Origin: Candidatus Omnitrophota bacterium
GTDB taxonomy: Bacteria; Omnitrophota; Gorgyraeia; Tantalellales; Tantalellaceae
Reading direction: 5' to 3'
Assembly (NCBI GenBank): GCA_014728045.1
Contig: WJMH01000007.1
Coordinates: 62,001 to 126,000, forward strand
Length of the DNA: 64,000 nt
The position numbers were made by a program, and so were the translations under genes. Shown in pieces: positions 17,890 through 25,675 of the stretch; positions within the stretch are counted from its first letter, which is position 1, and each line of letters begins with the position of its first letter. Under the pieces are notes generated by a model. It was not told the DNA's origin. It did no database searches and worked only from the letters and a program-made list of their open reading frames with translations.

Positions 17890-18707
17890 TGTTCCTCGTA
17901 ATGGCTAGCAGCTTCTGTTTCCTTGTCCTTGTACCTATCCCCTCTTTTCATAAGGTCAGCAAAATCCACCAGATGAGCGTCGAATTCCGGGCCGTCCACA
18001 CAGGCGAACTTGGGTTTGCCGTCAAAAAGAAGCCTGCACCCGCCGCACATTCCGGTACCGTCTATCATTATGGAATTAAGCGAGACAAGGGTCCTCACCT
18101 CAGATTCGCGCGTAAGATCAGAAACGGCCTTCATCATTATGACCGGTCCGATCGCGAATACCAGGTCGTGCTCTTCCTTCTCCAGCAGCCTTTTCAGGAC
18201 ATCGGTAACGAAACCTTTTTCGCCGTAGCTGCCGTCATCCGTCGTTATGTATACGTCGTCACAGAACTGGCGTATATCATCCTCGCAGATAACAAGGTCC
18301 TTCGTCCGGGCCCCGATAATGACCGTGACATCATTACCGCTTTCTTTCATGGCTCGGGCGATCGGGTAGGCTTCCGCCGTGCCGACACCGCCGCCTATGC
18401 ATATGACCTTTCCGATATCCCGCGTTTCAGTGGCATGCCCCAGCGGTCCGACAGCGTCAAGTATTGAATCGCCGACCTCCAAAGCGCAAAGTTTCTTCGT
18501 GCTGACACCCACCGCCTGGCAGACAACGGTGACAGTCCCCTTCTCGCTGTCCCAGTCATAAAGCGTCAGGGGGAATCTCTCTCCCGTTTCATCGATCCGG
18601 AGAATGACGAACTGCCCCGCCTCAGCGGCCTTGGCAAGGTCAGGCGCCTTGAATTCCACAAGACATATTTCTGGATTAAGCTGTTCTTTTCTGGTAATTT
18701 TGTGCAT
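17856..18707 (-). CDS. nfnA: NADH-dependent ferredoxin:NADP+ oxidoreductase, small subunit (NfnA)
   Basis: 283 residues of the ferredoxin-NADP reductase type (sulfide dehydrogenase/dihydroorotate dehydrogenase electron-transfer subunit family). FAD is bound near RFPLTLYDWD and the nucleotide near GGGVGTAEAYPIA. The C-terminal [2Fe-2S] ligands sit in GTGMCGGCRLLFDGKPKFAC (C-x2-C-x11-C). With NfnB it couples NADH and reduced ferredoxin to NADP+ reduction, which is typical of anaerobes with fermentative or acetogenic-type redox balance. AGAGGT precedes the ATG. It is first in a two-gene operon with its own promoter. Confidence 0.9.
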   Translation of the reverse strand: MHKITRKEQLNPEICLVEFKAPDLAKAAEAGQFVILRIDETGERFPLTLYDWDSEKGTVTVVCQAVGVSTKKLCALEVGDSILDAVGPLGHATETRDIGKVICIGGGVGTAEAYPIARAMKESGNDVTVIIGARTKDLVICEDDIRQFCDDVYITTDDGSYGEKGFVTDVLKRLLEKEEHDLVFAIGPVIMMKAVSDLTRESEVRTLVSLNSIMIDGTGMCGGCRLLFDGKPKFACVDGPEFDAHLVDFADLMKRGDRYKDKETEAASHYEEQCKIGLKKNNK

Positions 18708-18738
18708 ATTAACCTCTGGTTAGTTCCATCAGCGTCCT

Positions 18739-18767
18739 ATTATTATTAATTAGGCTACAGCTGTCAA
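18739..18767 (-). promoter_or_regulatory. Promoter of nfnAB
   Basis: On the minus strand TTGACA (18767-18762), 17 bases, then AATAAT (18744-18739), about 30 bases before the nfnA start. The -35 matches consensus; the -10 is approximate and several AT-rich registers are possible. Confidence 0.55.
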
Positions 18768-18774
18768 GGAAAAA

Positions 18775-19722
18775 TCAGATATTCGGCTTGAAATTCTCCC
18801 CCGCGAATCTTTCGTCGAAGCCCCCGTGGTAAGACTGCACCCATCCGTTATCAAGCCCCCGCTGCTCCATTTTGTCGATTACAGCGTGGTAATCATCAAG
18901 ACTAATGCTGCCGGCCAACTCGGCGTACTCCCCGGCCTTATACGCCGGGTAGTACTGGCTCATAACGCTTATATACGTGTCTTTGCCCAGTTCCTCCGCG
19001 ATGAATTCGAGAGTATTTAAAGTTCCCGAGATGTTTCCCGGCAGTATCAGAAGTCTTATGATAAGGCCTCTTTTGGCCACGCCGTCTTCAGTGACCAGTC
19101 TACTCACCTGGCTATTCATCTGACTGACTATAGCACGATTATTGGCGACATAGTCCGGTGAGCAGGAATATTTTTCGGCCATCCGGTCATCCGAATAACG
19201 CATATCGGGCAGGTAAATATCCACAATGCCATCCAGGGCCTTGATCACCGCAAGAGAATCATACCCACCAGTATTATAAACAACCGGTATTTCCAATCCT
19301 CTGATACAAGCCTCCCTCAACGCCTCCAGGATCGGATAAACAAAATGAGTAGGTGTGACCAGGTTGATATTATGGGCCCCTGTATCCTGCAGCTCCATCA
19401 TGATCCCGGCAAGTTCACTTGAGGTTACTTCCCGGCCAAGTTCGGATTGGCTGAACTGGTAATTCTGGCAATAGACACAACCCATGCTGCAGTTGGAAAA
19501 GAATATCGTCCCTGAACCTCCATACCCCGAGATGGGTGGTTCTTCACCGTGATGAAGGCCATAACTGTGGATGACCGCATTAAACCCGGAGCGGCAGTAT
19601 CCCCCCTGACCTTTAGCACGCTCGGCGCGGCATTCCCTCCTACAGAGAACGCACACTTCCAGCATCTTTCTAATGTCGGGAAGCACTTTTTCGATCCGGA
19701 CTCTTTTATCGTCGGTTGCCAT
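18775..19722 (-). CDS. PflX-type radical SAM protein (COG1313-like)
   Basis: About 315 residues. The radical SAM motif is CSMGCVYC (C-x3-C-x2-C), followed by a partial TIM barrel. The N-terminal Cys-rich stretch (CVLCRRECRAERAKGQGGYC) is characteristic of the PflX subfamily of pyruvate-formate-lyase-activating-enzyme homologues. No target glycyl-radical enzyme is encoded nearby and the substrate is unknown. The ATG at 19722 has no clear ribosome binding site; a GTG at 19731 in the same frame is equally possible. A terminator hairpin ends just upstream, so the start and the promoter are uncertain. Confidence 0.82.
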   Translation of the reverse strand: MATDDKRVRIEKVLPDIRKMLEVCVLCRRECRAERAKGQGGYCRSGFNAVIHSYGLHHGEEPPISGYGGSGTIFFSNCSMGCVYCQNYQFSQSELGREVTSSELAGIMMELQDTGAHNINLVTPTHFVYPILEALREACIRGLEIPVVYNTGGYDSLAVIKALDGIVDIYLPDMRYSDDRMAEKYSCSPDYVANNRAIVSQMNSQVSRLVTEDGVAKRGLIIRLLILPGNISGTLNTLEFIAEELGKDTYISVMSQYYPAYKAGEYAELAGSISLDDYHAVIDKMEQRGLDNGWVQSYHGGFDERFAGENFKPNI

Positions 19723-19732
19723 TCGGAACACG

Positions 19733-19770
19733 CAAAACGAGCCGAACCCGATTTAACGGTTTTCGGCTCG
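19733..19770 (-). terminator. Intrinsic terminator after the small lipoprotein gene
   Basis: Minus strand: nine-base arms CGAGCCGAA / TTCGGCTCG, a 15-base loop, then TTTTGC. It sits between the lipoprotein stop (19791) and the radical SAM start. Confidence 0.75.
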
Positions 19771-19790
19771 CCTCCTGATTTAAACGAACT

Positions 19791-19928
19791 TTAGTCCCTT
19801 ACAAAGACAGTTTTTACGCCTTTGCCGATGCGTTTGGTGTCCTTGATCATCCCGTTTACGGTCTCTCCACAACCGGCAAGAAAAGCGGTTATGACAAGAA
19901 TCGCAACGAGAGAATAGAGTCTATTCAT
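19791..19928 (-). CDS. Small entericidin-like lipoprotein
   Basis: A 45-residue reading frame starting at an ATG with GGAGG upstream. The sequence MNRLYSLVAILVITAFLAGC is a complete lipoprotein signal with lipobox LAGC (Cys20). The mature part is only 25 residues (GETVNGMIKDTKRIGKGV and a few more), basic and amphipathic. Size and pattern resemble the entericidin A/B family of tiny outer-membrane lipoproteins; function here is not known. It is followed by a good terminator, consistent with a real monocistronic gene. Confidence 0.8.
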   Translation of the reverse strand: MNRLYSLVAILVITAFLAGCGETVNGMIKDTKRIGKGVKTVFVRD

Positions 19929-20018
19929 TGATCCCTCCGTTCGGCTTTTATAAGAATATATTTCCCGGAATTTACAATAAATGTAACATAAAAAAGCAAT
20001 TTGTCAAGAATGGCTAAT

Positions 20019-20705
20019 TTATTCGTTTTCTGCTTCGGCGGTGATCTTCTCTATATTGTGCAGCTTACCGTAACAGATAAGAGTGTCCCCAACAAGCAAC
20101 TTATCGGAAGCGTGAGGAGCCGGGATGACCCCGGAATGCCTCTCAATGGCGATTATGAGAATATCCTTCTGCCTGAAAGAGGAATCGAACAGGGTTTTGC
20201 CTATATCGCCGCATTTTTCGTCAAGGGTGACTTCGGCGATACCATACCCCTCCGCAAGCCTCAAGATCTCCTCAACGGGTCTCTTGGTAAAAGTAGGGCT
20301 TTTTATGAGCTTCTGCTGTATCTTTTTAGTAAGTTTCCTTGTTATGCCCTTATGCAGGGATACTCGGATGATAAGAAGTATCGCCAGCAGGATCACCACC
20401 ACATTGATCAATACCGGGGTTATGCCCCCTTTCTGGAAAGACAGTATCAATGTAGTTATGACGGTAATGAAACCAGCGTTACCTAGGATCATGAGGAAAA
20501 TGATAATCTTCCTTCTTATATCATTATTGACCACGAGTTCGGAATCTCTTGTCGTGAAACCTGTTCCCGTGAAGGCCGACAGGGCCTGGAAGAACGAACG
20601 CTTATCGTCAAGCCCGGTAAGGTTAAGGGCCACCGACCCGATCTTGACTATGAATACCGATATAACAATGATGACAATTACGGGTATTACAAAAAGTGAA
20701 GTCAT
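20019..20705 (-). CDS. Membrane protein with C-terminal TrkA-C (RCK_C) domain
   Basis: 228 residues. About three N-terminal membrane segments (ISVFIVKIG; IFLMILGNAGFITVITTLIL; VLINVVVILLAILLII) enclose FFQALSAFTGTGFTT, which resembles the pore signature of Trk/Ktr potassium transporters. The C-terminal half (RPVEEILRLAEGYGIAEVTL to LLVGDTLICYGK) is a TrkA-C ligand-binding domain. A cation transport or regulatory role is likely but the substrate is unproven. It overlaps the upstream CBS-domain gene by four bases and is last in an operon. Confidence 0.75.
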   Translation of the reverse strand: MTSLFVIPVIVIIVISVFIVKIGSVALNLTGLDDKRSFFQALSAFTGTGFTTRDSELVVNNDIRRKIIIFLMILGNAGFITVITTLILSFQKGGITPVLINVVVILLAILLIIRVSLHKGITRKLTKKIQQKLIKSPTFTKRPVEEILRLAEGYGIAEVTLDEKCGDIGKTLFDSSFRQKDILIIAIERHSGVIPAPHASDKLLVGDTLICYGKLHNIEKITAEAENE

Positions 20706-21694
20706 AGTTCCTGTCCTGTGTCTTCTATTTCACCTACGATCTCTTCAAGAATGTCCTCTATCGTTACTATCCCGACTACCTTTTCATCTTCCCCGGTCAC
20801 AATGCCCATAGGCTGTTTTTTGTGCCTCAAACGGGCTAGCGCGATATCAAGCCCGTCTTTTCTGTTAATGTAAACAGGGTCCCGGAGGAAGTCTTCTATC
20901 CCCTGGGTCTCTTCCTCCATATGGAAAAGTATATCATAAATGTTCACTATGCCGGCGATATTATTCTTATTTCCTTTATAAATCGGAATTCGCGAGAAAC
21001 CCGTCATGGAAACAAGTCTTTTTAGATTGTCAGTAGAATCCTCTATGTTCAGGGAGGATACCCGGTACATCGGTACCATTATGCTTTCGACCTTCTTTTT
21101 GCCAAAATCAAGCACTCTGTGGATCAGCTCAACCTCATCAGCCTCAACCTCGCCGGTTTCGTGGCCGAGAAGCAGCACCTTCTTAAGATCGCTCTTGGTG
21201 AATGTAACGTCCCAGTTGACACGGCGGCGTCCGAAAGGAAAAAGAAGTATCTTGGCCGTGGTGTTGACCGCCAGGATTATTGGAGAAAAGATTCTCCTGA
21301 ACCCGCCCAGAGCGGACTGTGCCTTAAGCGAGAATTCCGTTGCATACTGCCGGGATATCATCTTGGGCACTATCTCGGCAAATACAAGCGAAACCGGAAC
21401 CATGATGATCGTGGCAAGAAGCGGCGCAATGGCGGTTCCGCAATACTCGGCAAATATCCTTGTCGCAAGCACACTAGATATAATAACAGCAATATTCGTT
21501 CCTACCAGGGTGGTTCCGAGATAGCCTCCCTCTTCATGGAGAAAAGCGTTGAGCTTAACGGCTTCCGGATCCCCAGACTCCATCAGCCCCTTCAGTTTTA
21601 TGCGGTTCACGCTCGTAAAGGCCATTTCTGAGGCAGTAAAAAAGGCCTGCATAAGGATCGCCCCGATTACCAGTATGGTGTAAATAGTGATCAT
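20702..21694 (-). CDS. CNNM/CBS-domain membrane protein (HlyC/CorC-like)
   Basis: 330 residues. An N-terminal DUF21/CNNM transmembrane domain with the signature AFFTASEMAFTSVNRIKLKG is followed by a CBS pair (YRVSSLNIEDSTDNLKRLV; PVYINRKDGLDIALARL; GIVTIEDILEEIVGEIED). There is no C-terminal CorC/HlyC domain, unlike its neighbour. Relatives transport or regulate Mg2+/Co2+; the hemolysin name of the family is historical. It has four-base overlaps with genes on both sides, indicating translational coupling, and with the next gene forms a tandem paralogue pair. Confidence 0.85.
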   Translation of the reverse strand: MITIYTILVIGAILMQAFFTASEMAFTSVNRIKLKGLMESGDPEAVKLNAFLHEEGGYLGTTLVGTNIAVIISSVLATRIFAEYCGTAIAPLLATIIMVPVSLVFAEIVPKMISRQYATEFSLKAQSALGGFRRIFSPIILAVNTTAKILLFPFGRRRVNWDVTFTKSDLKKVLLLGHETGEVEADEVELIHRVLDFGKKKVESIMVPMYRVSSLNIEDSTDNLKRLVSMTGFSRIPIYKGNKNNIAGIVNIYDILFHMEEETQGIEDFLRDPVYINRKDGLDIALARLRHKKQPMGIVTGEDEKVVGIVTIEDILEEIVGEIEDTGQEL

Positions 21695-22911
21695 TGCATT
21701 CTTTCTATGACAAGACCCGTCACCCTGTTCTTAGAAACATCCTTGACCGTTACCACAAAATCGTTGACATCGACAGTATCCCCGGCCTGCGGGATCTTCC
21801 CGAACTTGAGTATGACGTACCCACCAATAGTGTCGACCTCTTCGGTCTCAATGCCCATATTGAGCTGCTCGTTAACCTCGTCGATATGGGTCTGCCCGTT
21901 CACCTCAAATGTTTTCTGGTCTATTTTTTTTATGTTAGGGGTCTCAAAGTCAAGCTCATCCCGTATCTCACCCACTATTTCTTCCAATATGTCTTCTATC
22001 GTAACAAGGCCTGAAGTGACCCCGTACTCGTCGGTCACAACAGCAGCATGAAGATGATGCCTCTGCAGCTCCTGTAGAAGGTCATCTATCTTCATGCTCT
22101 CGGGCGCAAAATATGGTTTTTTTACAAGATCTTTTACCGGTTTATTCTCACTCAGGAGAAAATCCTTTGAATGTATTATCCCGACTATGTTGTCGATCGT
22201 GTGCACGTAGACAGGCAACCTTGAATACTGACTCTCCTTTATCTGGCGGATCAGGTCTTCTCTTCCGGCTGTCATGTCGAGGGCCACCATTTCGATCCTC
22301 GGGGTCATTATATCAGCCGCGTTAAGCTCCTTGAATTCGAGGATACTGTCGATCATGTCTTTTTCTTTTTCCTTGACGATGCCCCTTTTTTTACCCAGAT
22401 GCAGAAGGGACCTTATCTCCTGTTCGGTTATCCCGGGCTTTTCAAGCGAAACGTTAACGCCGATGCTTTTTACTATCCTGTGGGATATCCCGCTCAGGAC
22501 GTACCTCAGTGGAGCGAAAAGTTTTTCGAAAAACAGAAGCGGAAAGGATGCGAAGAAAGAAACCTTCATGGCGTTGGCAAGAGCAAACATCTTAGGGGTA
22601 ACTTCGCCAAAGACCAGCACTATGGCTGTCATCGATATAATCGATACTATTATCCCTTTTTCCCCGAGGGTTTTATAGGAGATCTGCGTGAATACGCTAC
22701 TTGCGGCAATATTTACAAGTGTATTACCGACAAGGATAGTAACAAGAAGCTTATGGGGATTTCGGAGAAGGGAGACGACTTTTCTGGCGGCTGGGCGGCC
22801 CATCCCCTCTATCTGCTTGAGCTTTATCTTGCCTATTGAAAGAAAAGCGGTCTCCGAACTCGAAAAAAATGCGGAAGCGACCAATAATAAAATAAATATA
22901 GTTATATACAC
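21691..22911 (-). CDS. CNNM/CBS/CorC-domain membrane protein
   Basis: 406 residues with GTG start. The DUF21/CNNM membrane domain (SAFFSSSETAFLSIGKIKLK) is followed by a CBS pair (MTPRIEMVALDM; SRLPVYVHTIDNIVGIIHSK; GLVTIEDILEEIVGEI) and a C-terminal transporter-associated CorC_HlyC domain (FEVNGQTHIDEVNEQLNM; IGGYVILKFGKIP). It is a probable magnesium or cobalt homeostasis protein. It lies 14 bases after yqeY and overlaps the shorter paralogue downstream by four bases; two different CNNM proteins side by side may form a heteromeric unit. Confidence 0.88.
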   Translation of the reverse strand: MYITIFILLLVASAFFSSSETAFLSIGKIKLKQIEGMGRPAARKVVSLLRNPHKLLVTILVGNTLVNIAASSVFTQISYKTLGEKGIIVSIISMTAIVLVFGEVTPKMFALANAMKVSFFASFPLLFFEKLFAPLRYVLSGISHRIVKSIGVNVSLEKPGITEQEIRSLLHLGKKRGIVKEKEKDMIDSILEFKELNAADIMTPRIEMVALDMTAGREDLIRQIKESQYSRLPVYVHTIDNIVGIIHSKDFLLSENKPVKDLVKKPYFAPESMKIDDLLQELQRHHLHAAVVTDEYGVTSGLVTIEDILEEIVGEIRDELDFETPNIKKIDQKTFEVNGQTHIDEVNEQLNMGIETEEVDTIGGYVILKFGKIPQAGDTVDVNDFVVTVKDVSKNRVTGLVIERMQ

Positions 22912-22924
22912 TTCGTTCTGCTTG

Positions 22925-23368
22925 TTATGACAACTTCTCTTTCACGATCCTGCTAACAGTCTTCCCGTCAGCCCGTCCCGACACGCGTCCGAGAACTTCC
23001 CCCATGACCTTGCCCATGTCCCGGGGCGAAGAAGCACCTGTTTTATCTATCGCCTCATTGATTATCCCTATCAGCTCTTCCTCGGGCAACTGTTCTGGCA
23101 GATATTCATCCAGTACCTTCATTTCTGCGGACTCTTTGTCTACGAGATCCTGTCTTTCTCCTTTTTTGAACTGTTCTATGGATTCTTTATGTTTCCGGGC
23201 CATTTTCTGTATAACGGAAATGACCTGCTGGTCACCGAGCTGGTCTACCCTTTCTGCGATCTTTTTATTCTTGATCTCGCTCAGTACCATCCTGAGAACG
23301 GATACTTTCGTCTTATCTTTTGCCTTCAGCGCCGCGGCCAGGTCTTCCGTTATCTTTTTTTCCAACAT
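22925..23368 (-). CDS. GatB/YqeY family protein
   Basis: 147 residues spanning the whole YqeY fold. Its N-terminal part (ITEDLAAALKAKDKTKVSVL RMVLSEIKN) and C-terminal helical bundle (SPRDMGKVMGEVLGRVSGRA) match the domain also found at the end of GatB, which binds tRNA. The standalone protein's function is unsettled. GTGAGG lies nine bases before the ATG, and the first 56 bases overlap the end of def, so the two genes are translationally linked. Confidence 0.9.
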   Translation of the reverse strand: MLEKKITEDLAAALKAKDKTKVSVLRMVLSEIKNKKIAERVDQLGDQQVISVIQKMARKHKESIEQFKKGERQDLVDKESAEMKVLDEYLPEQLPEEELIGIINEAIDKTGASSPRDMGKVMGEVLGRVSGRADGKTVSRIVKEKLS

Positions 23369-23888
23369 GGCATATTACCTCACATGTTTTGATGTGCTGT
23401 TTACGTTTATGTGTAGAGAGTTTGAATTTAGCGATAAAGTGCCTTACGGGATCCAAGTAATCAATAATGAGTTTTCCGGCAAGGTGGTCGATCTCATGTT
23501 GCACTGCCTTGGCTTCAAGGGCATCCAGCCTTTTAATGAAGAATTCGCCCCTTGCATCCTGAGCCCGCACTTTGACATTAGCAGGACGAGAAACGTTGAC
23601 CAGAACGCCAGGCAGGCTAAGACACCCTTCTTCCATGCTGGTCTTGTGGTCGGAAACTTCGATGATCTGCGGGTTAATGAAATTAACTAGACCCGAACCG
23701 GTGTCCATGACGAAAATACTGAGACCAAGCCCTACCTGCGGCGCTGCAAGACCGATGCCCTGGTTCACATACATAATGTCCGCCATAACACGCAGGATCT
23801 TATCGAGATCTTTATCGAATTGCTCGACCGGTTTGGTCTTGATCCTAAGACACGGATCGGGATATGTTTTAAGTTCTAGCTGCTCCAC
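23313..23888 (-). CDS. def: Peptide deformylase
   Basis: 191 residues; removes the N-formyl group from nascent proteins. All three metal-site motifs are intact: GIGLAAPQVG, EEGCLSLPG (Cys ligand) and QHEIDHLAG (two His ligands and the catalytic Glu). A C-terminal extension of about 25 residues beyond the usual end (KLSTHKRKQHIKT onward) covers the overlap with yqeY. It starts one base after the panD stop. Confidence 0.95.
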   Translation of the reverse strand: MEQLELKTYPDPCLRIKTKPVEQFDKDLDKILRVMADIMYVNQGIGLAAPQVGLGLSIFVMDTGSGLVNFINPQIIEVSDHKTSMEEGCLSLPGVLVNVSRPANVKVRAQDARGEFFIKRLDALEAKAVQHEIDHLAGKLIIDYLDPVRHFIAKFKLSTHKRKQHIKTCEVICHVGKKDNGRPGRGAEGKR

Positions 23889-24242
23889 TTATTTAGACTT
23901 ACACTGGTTGTTCTTGCCGAGAGCGACCTTCCTCATATTGAAATTATGGCGTTCCTTGGTTTCCATAATGCAATAAGATAGGATGACAAGCCCGTCTCCT
24001 ACCTCGCCTTTTCTTGCAGCGGGGCCATAGAGTATTATCTTGCCCGAATTCTCCTCTTCTTCTATCACGTAGGTTGTCAGACGTTCGCCGTTGTTGGCAT
24101 TAAGCACCTGGACCTGTTCGCCCGGCATAATATCAGTTGCGTCAAGTATCGCTTTATCTATACCAATGCTTCCGTTATATTCAAGATGTTTATCCGTAAT
24201 CGAAGCATTTGTTATCTTGGACTTGCAAAATATCCTTAACAT
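23889..24242 (-). CDS. panD: Aspartate 1-decarboxylase
   Basis: 117 residues; makes beta-alanine for pantothenate and CoA. The pyruvoyl enzyme self-cleaves between Gly24 and Ser25, and LEYNGSIGID places exactly G24-S25 there. Lys9 (CKSKITNA) and Tyr58-region residues (LTTYVIE) are present. A C-terminal tail of about 15 basic residues extends past the core. No panB or panC is visible in the window. It is packed directly against def. Confidence 0.95.
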   Translation of the reverse strand: MLRIFCKSKITNASITDKHLEYNGSIGIDKAILDATDIMPGEQVQVLNANNGERLTTYVIEEEENSGKIILYGPAARKGEVGDGLVILSYCIMETKERHNFNMRKVALGKNNQCKSK

Positions 24243-24284
24243 AGTTGAGAGCTCCCATGCGGAAAAGACCCCAAGGCGGCATGA

Positions 24285-24650
24285 TCACTTTATATTCAGA
24301 TCATCGGCACTTTTGCCCATTGGTCTTTTGCTTATATTCGTCAGATTGTCTCCATCAAAGTAAAGGTACAGGTCATCCGAAAGATATCCGGCATTCATCG
24401 GCAGGGCCGATACTGTAGCTTTGTAGAACCATTCCTCCCTCGGCTCTTTCCATTCACCGGACTTTACCATACGTTTGCCGTTCGGCTCCCCGTACATATC
24501 CTCAACATGATCCTTCGTCATACCAAGTTCAAGCCCTCCGTTACCCAGAGGTTGTTTAAGGAATTCGTCCGTGTTTGGCGACTCTATTCCGGAACAGCCC
24601 GCAAGCATAAAACACACTAACACAACGGCAACTAAATCGGGATACTTCAA
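24285..24650 (-). CDS. Lipoprotein with BamE/SmpA-like domain
   Basis: 121 residues. The signal peptide ends in a lipobox (VLVCFMLAGC). The stretch GLELGMTKDHVEDMYGEPNG has the pattern of SmpA/OmlA (BamE-like) domains, in which a short helix precedes a Gly-x-Pro turn, followed by EEWFYK and DDLYLYFDGDNL strands. It is probably attached to the inner leaflet of the outer membrane or to the inner membrane. Assignment to the Bam complex is not supported by neighbours. It lies upstream of panD in the same direction. Confidence 0.7.
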   Translation of the reverse strand: MKYPDLVAVVLVCFMLAGCSGIESPNTDEFLKQPLGNGGLELGMTKDHVEDMYGEPNGKRMVKSGEWKEPREEWFYKATVSALPMNAGYLSDDLYLYFDGDNLTNISKRPMGKSADDLNIK

Positions 24651-24668
24651 GTTACACCTCCGGGAAGA

Positions 24669-25037
24669 TTAAGTGCGCTCCTTGTACGTGGAAGAATACA
24701 GAAGGTCACATAAGTATTTCAAAAATACGTTCTTATTCTCATCTTTGATCTGGGTTATCTCTATACCGACATCATAAGGAGCGTTATCTTCCAGGCTGGT
24801 CTTTGTCTGCCAGATAACCTTTCCCACGAGACCAATGGGTTCTTCGCTCGTGGGAAGATAAAGTGACATCTTAAGGTCCTCGTCCTTCTCAAACTGCTTA
24901 TCCACCGTAAATCGCAGACCCACAGGGGAAACGTTCTTTGTAACGACCTCCTCCTTGCGTCCATCAGTGTTAACAATGACCTTCAGAGGTATTTCAACTC
25001 TTATGAAACGTCTTCTTTCGGGTAACTTCAGCTTCAT
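24669..25037 (-). CDS. PilZ-domain c-di-GMP receptor (copy 1)
   Basis: 122 residues, a single PilZ domain. The RxxxR element is RRRFIR near residue 8 and the second binding element is NVSPVGLRF (N-x-S-x-x-G), both as in c-di-GMP-binding members. The ending YDVGIEITQIKDENKNVFLK is typical of the family. AGGGAT precedes the ATG. Upstream lies a hairpin and then a TIGR04073-type gene, an order repeated at 30535-31321. Confidence 0.88.
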   Translation of the reverse strand: MKLKLPERRRFIRVEIPLKVIVNTDGRKEEVVTKNVSPVGLRFTVDKQFEKDEDLKMSLYLPTSEEPIGLVGKVIWQTKTSLEDNAPYDVGIEITQIKDENKNVFLKYLCDLLYSSTYKERT

Positions 25038-25054
25038 ATTATCCCTAAATTTAA

Positions 25055-25098
25055 TTGAAAGCGAGCGACATCAACATGTTCAGAGCGCTCGCTTTCAA
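25055..25098 (-). terminator. Hairpin between TIGR04073 gene and PilZ gene (copy 1)
   Basis: Perfect 13-base arms TTGAAAGCGAGCG / CGCTCGCTTTCAA around an 18-base loop that itself contains AACATGTT. The T-run is weak (TTAAATTT on the minus strand), so it may terminate partially or protect the upstream mRNA. The rest of 25038-25193 shows no gene. Confidence 0.6.
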
Positions 25099-25193
25099 AT
25101 TTGTTAAACAAAAAATAGAAAGAACTGACAACTACCTGCCCAACAAAATTATACATATTGTAACATATAGACTGAGTTGAACTAAACTTAAAA

Positions 25194-25583
25194 TCAATCG
25201 CGTGCCGCGGGCATATCCGGTAAAACGGCAGGTTCCTCGTATCCACCTATTGGGAAAGTCGCCAGATCCGCTGCTCCTGAAACAGTCCTCGCGAACGCCC
25301 TGCAGACACCCTGCCATCCGCCCACCAAAAGACCGGTTATGGGATTGCTCGCTTTTGTCTTGTCAACCACACCCCTGGGGATTTCGCTCCATCCGAAAGC
25401 GAGGTTCATAAATCCCCTTTCGGCCTTCTGTATCGGTCCTGCGGGATATCCCGAAGGCGTTTTGGCAGAAGAAGCCGGCATTCTTTTCATTTCGGTCTTT
25501 TCCGGCATATCAGCAGCGAATGCGGTGAAAGTGATAGATAAAACTAATATAGCGAGAAAAAAAACGGTTAAAAACTTTTTCAT
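25194..25583 (-). CDS. Exported TIGR04073-family protein (copy 1)
   Basis: 129 residues from an ATG at 25583 preceded by a G-rich ribosome binding site; the longer frame to 25631 lacks one. It has a signal peptide (MKKFLTVFFLAILVLSITFT, cleavage near AFA). The core RGFMNLAFGWSEIPRGVVD and the ending ADLATFPIGGYEEP match the family TIGR04073, annotated as exosortase-system-associated. No exosortase is visible here. The molecular role is unknown. A near-consensus promoter precedes it. Confidence 0.75.
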   Translation of the reverse strand: MKKFLTVFFLAILVLSITFTAFAADMPEKTEMKRMPASSAKTPSGYPAGPIQKAERGFMNLAFGWSEIPRGVVDKTKASNPITGLLVGGWQGVCRAFARTVSGAADLATFPIGGYEEPAVLPDMPAARD

Positions 25584-25609
25584 CTCCACCCCCTTAATTA
25601 TTTGTCTGA

Positions 25610-25638
25610 AATATAACATAATATAACCCAAAAGTCAA
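25610..25638 (-). promoter_or_regulatory. Promoter of TIGR04073 gene copy 1
   Basis: On the minus strand TTGACT (25638-25633), 17 bases, TATATT (25615-25610), about 30 bases before the start codon. Confidence 0.65.
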
Positions 25639-25675
25639 ATAAACCATAATTAATAATATTATATAGTATAGCCAT

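Noticed and set aside
18775-19722. Radical SAM partner of the MEMO protein in an AmmeMemoRadiSam system
   Set aside because: Its N-terminal Cys pattern fits the PflX group, it lies 39 kb away, and no AMMECR1 gene is present.
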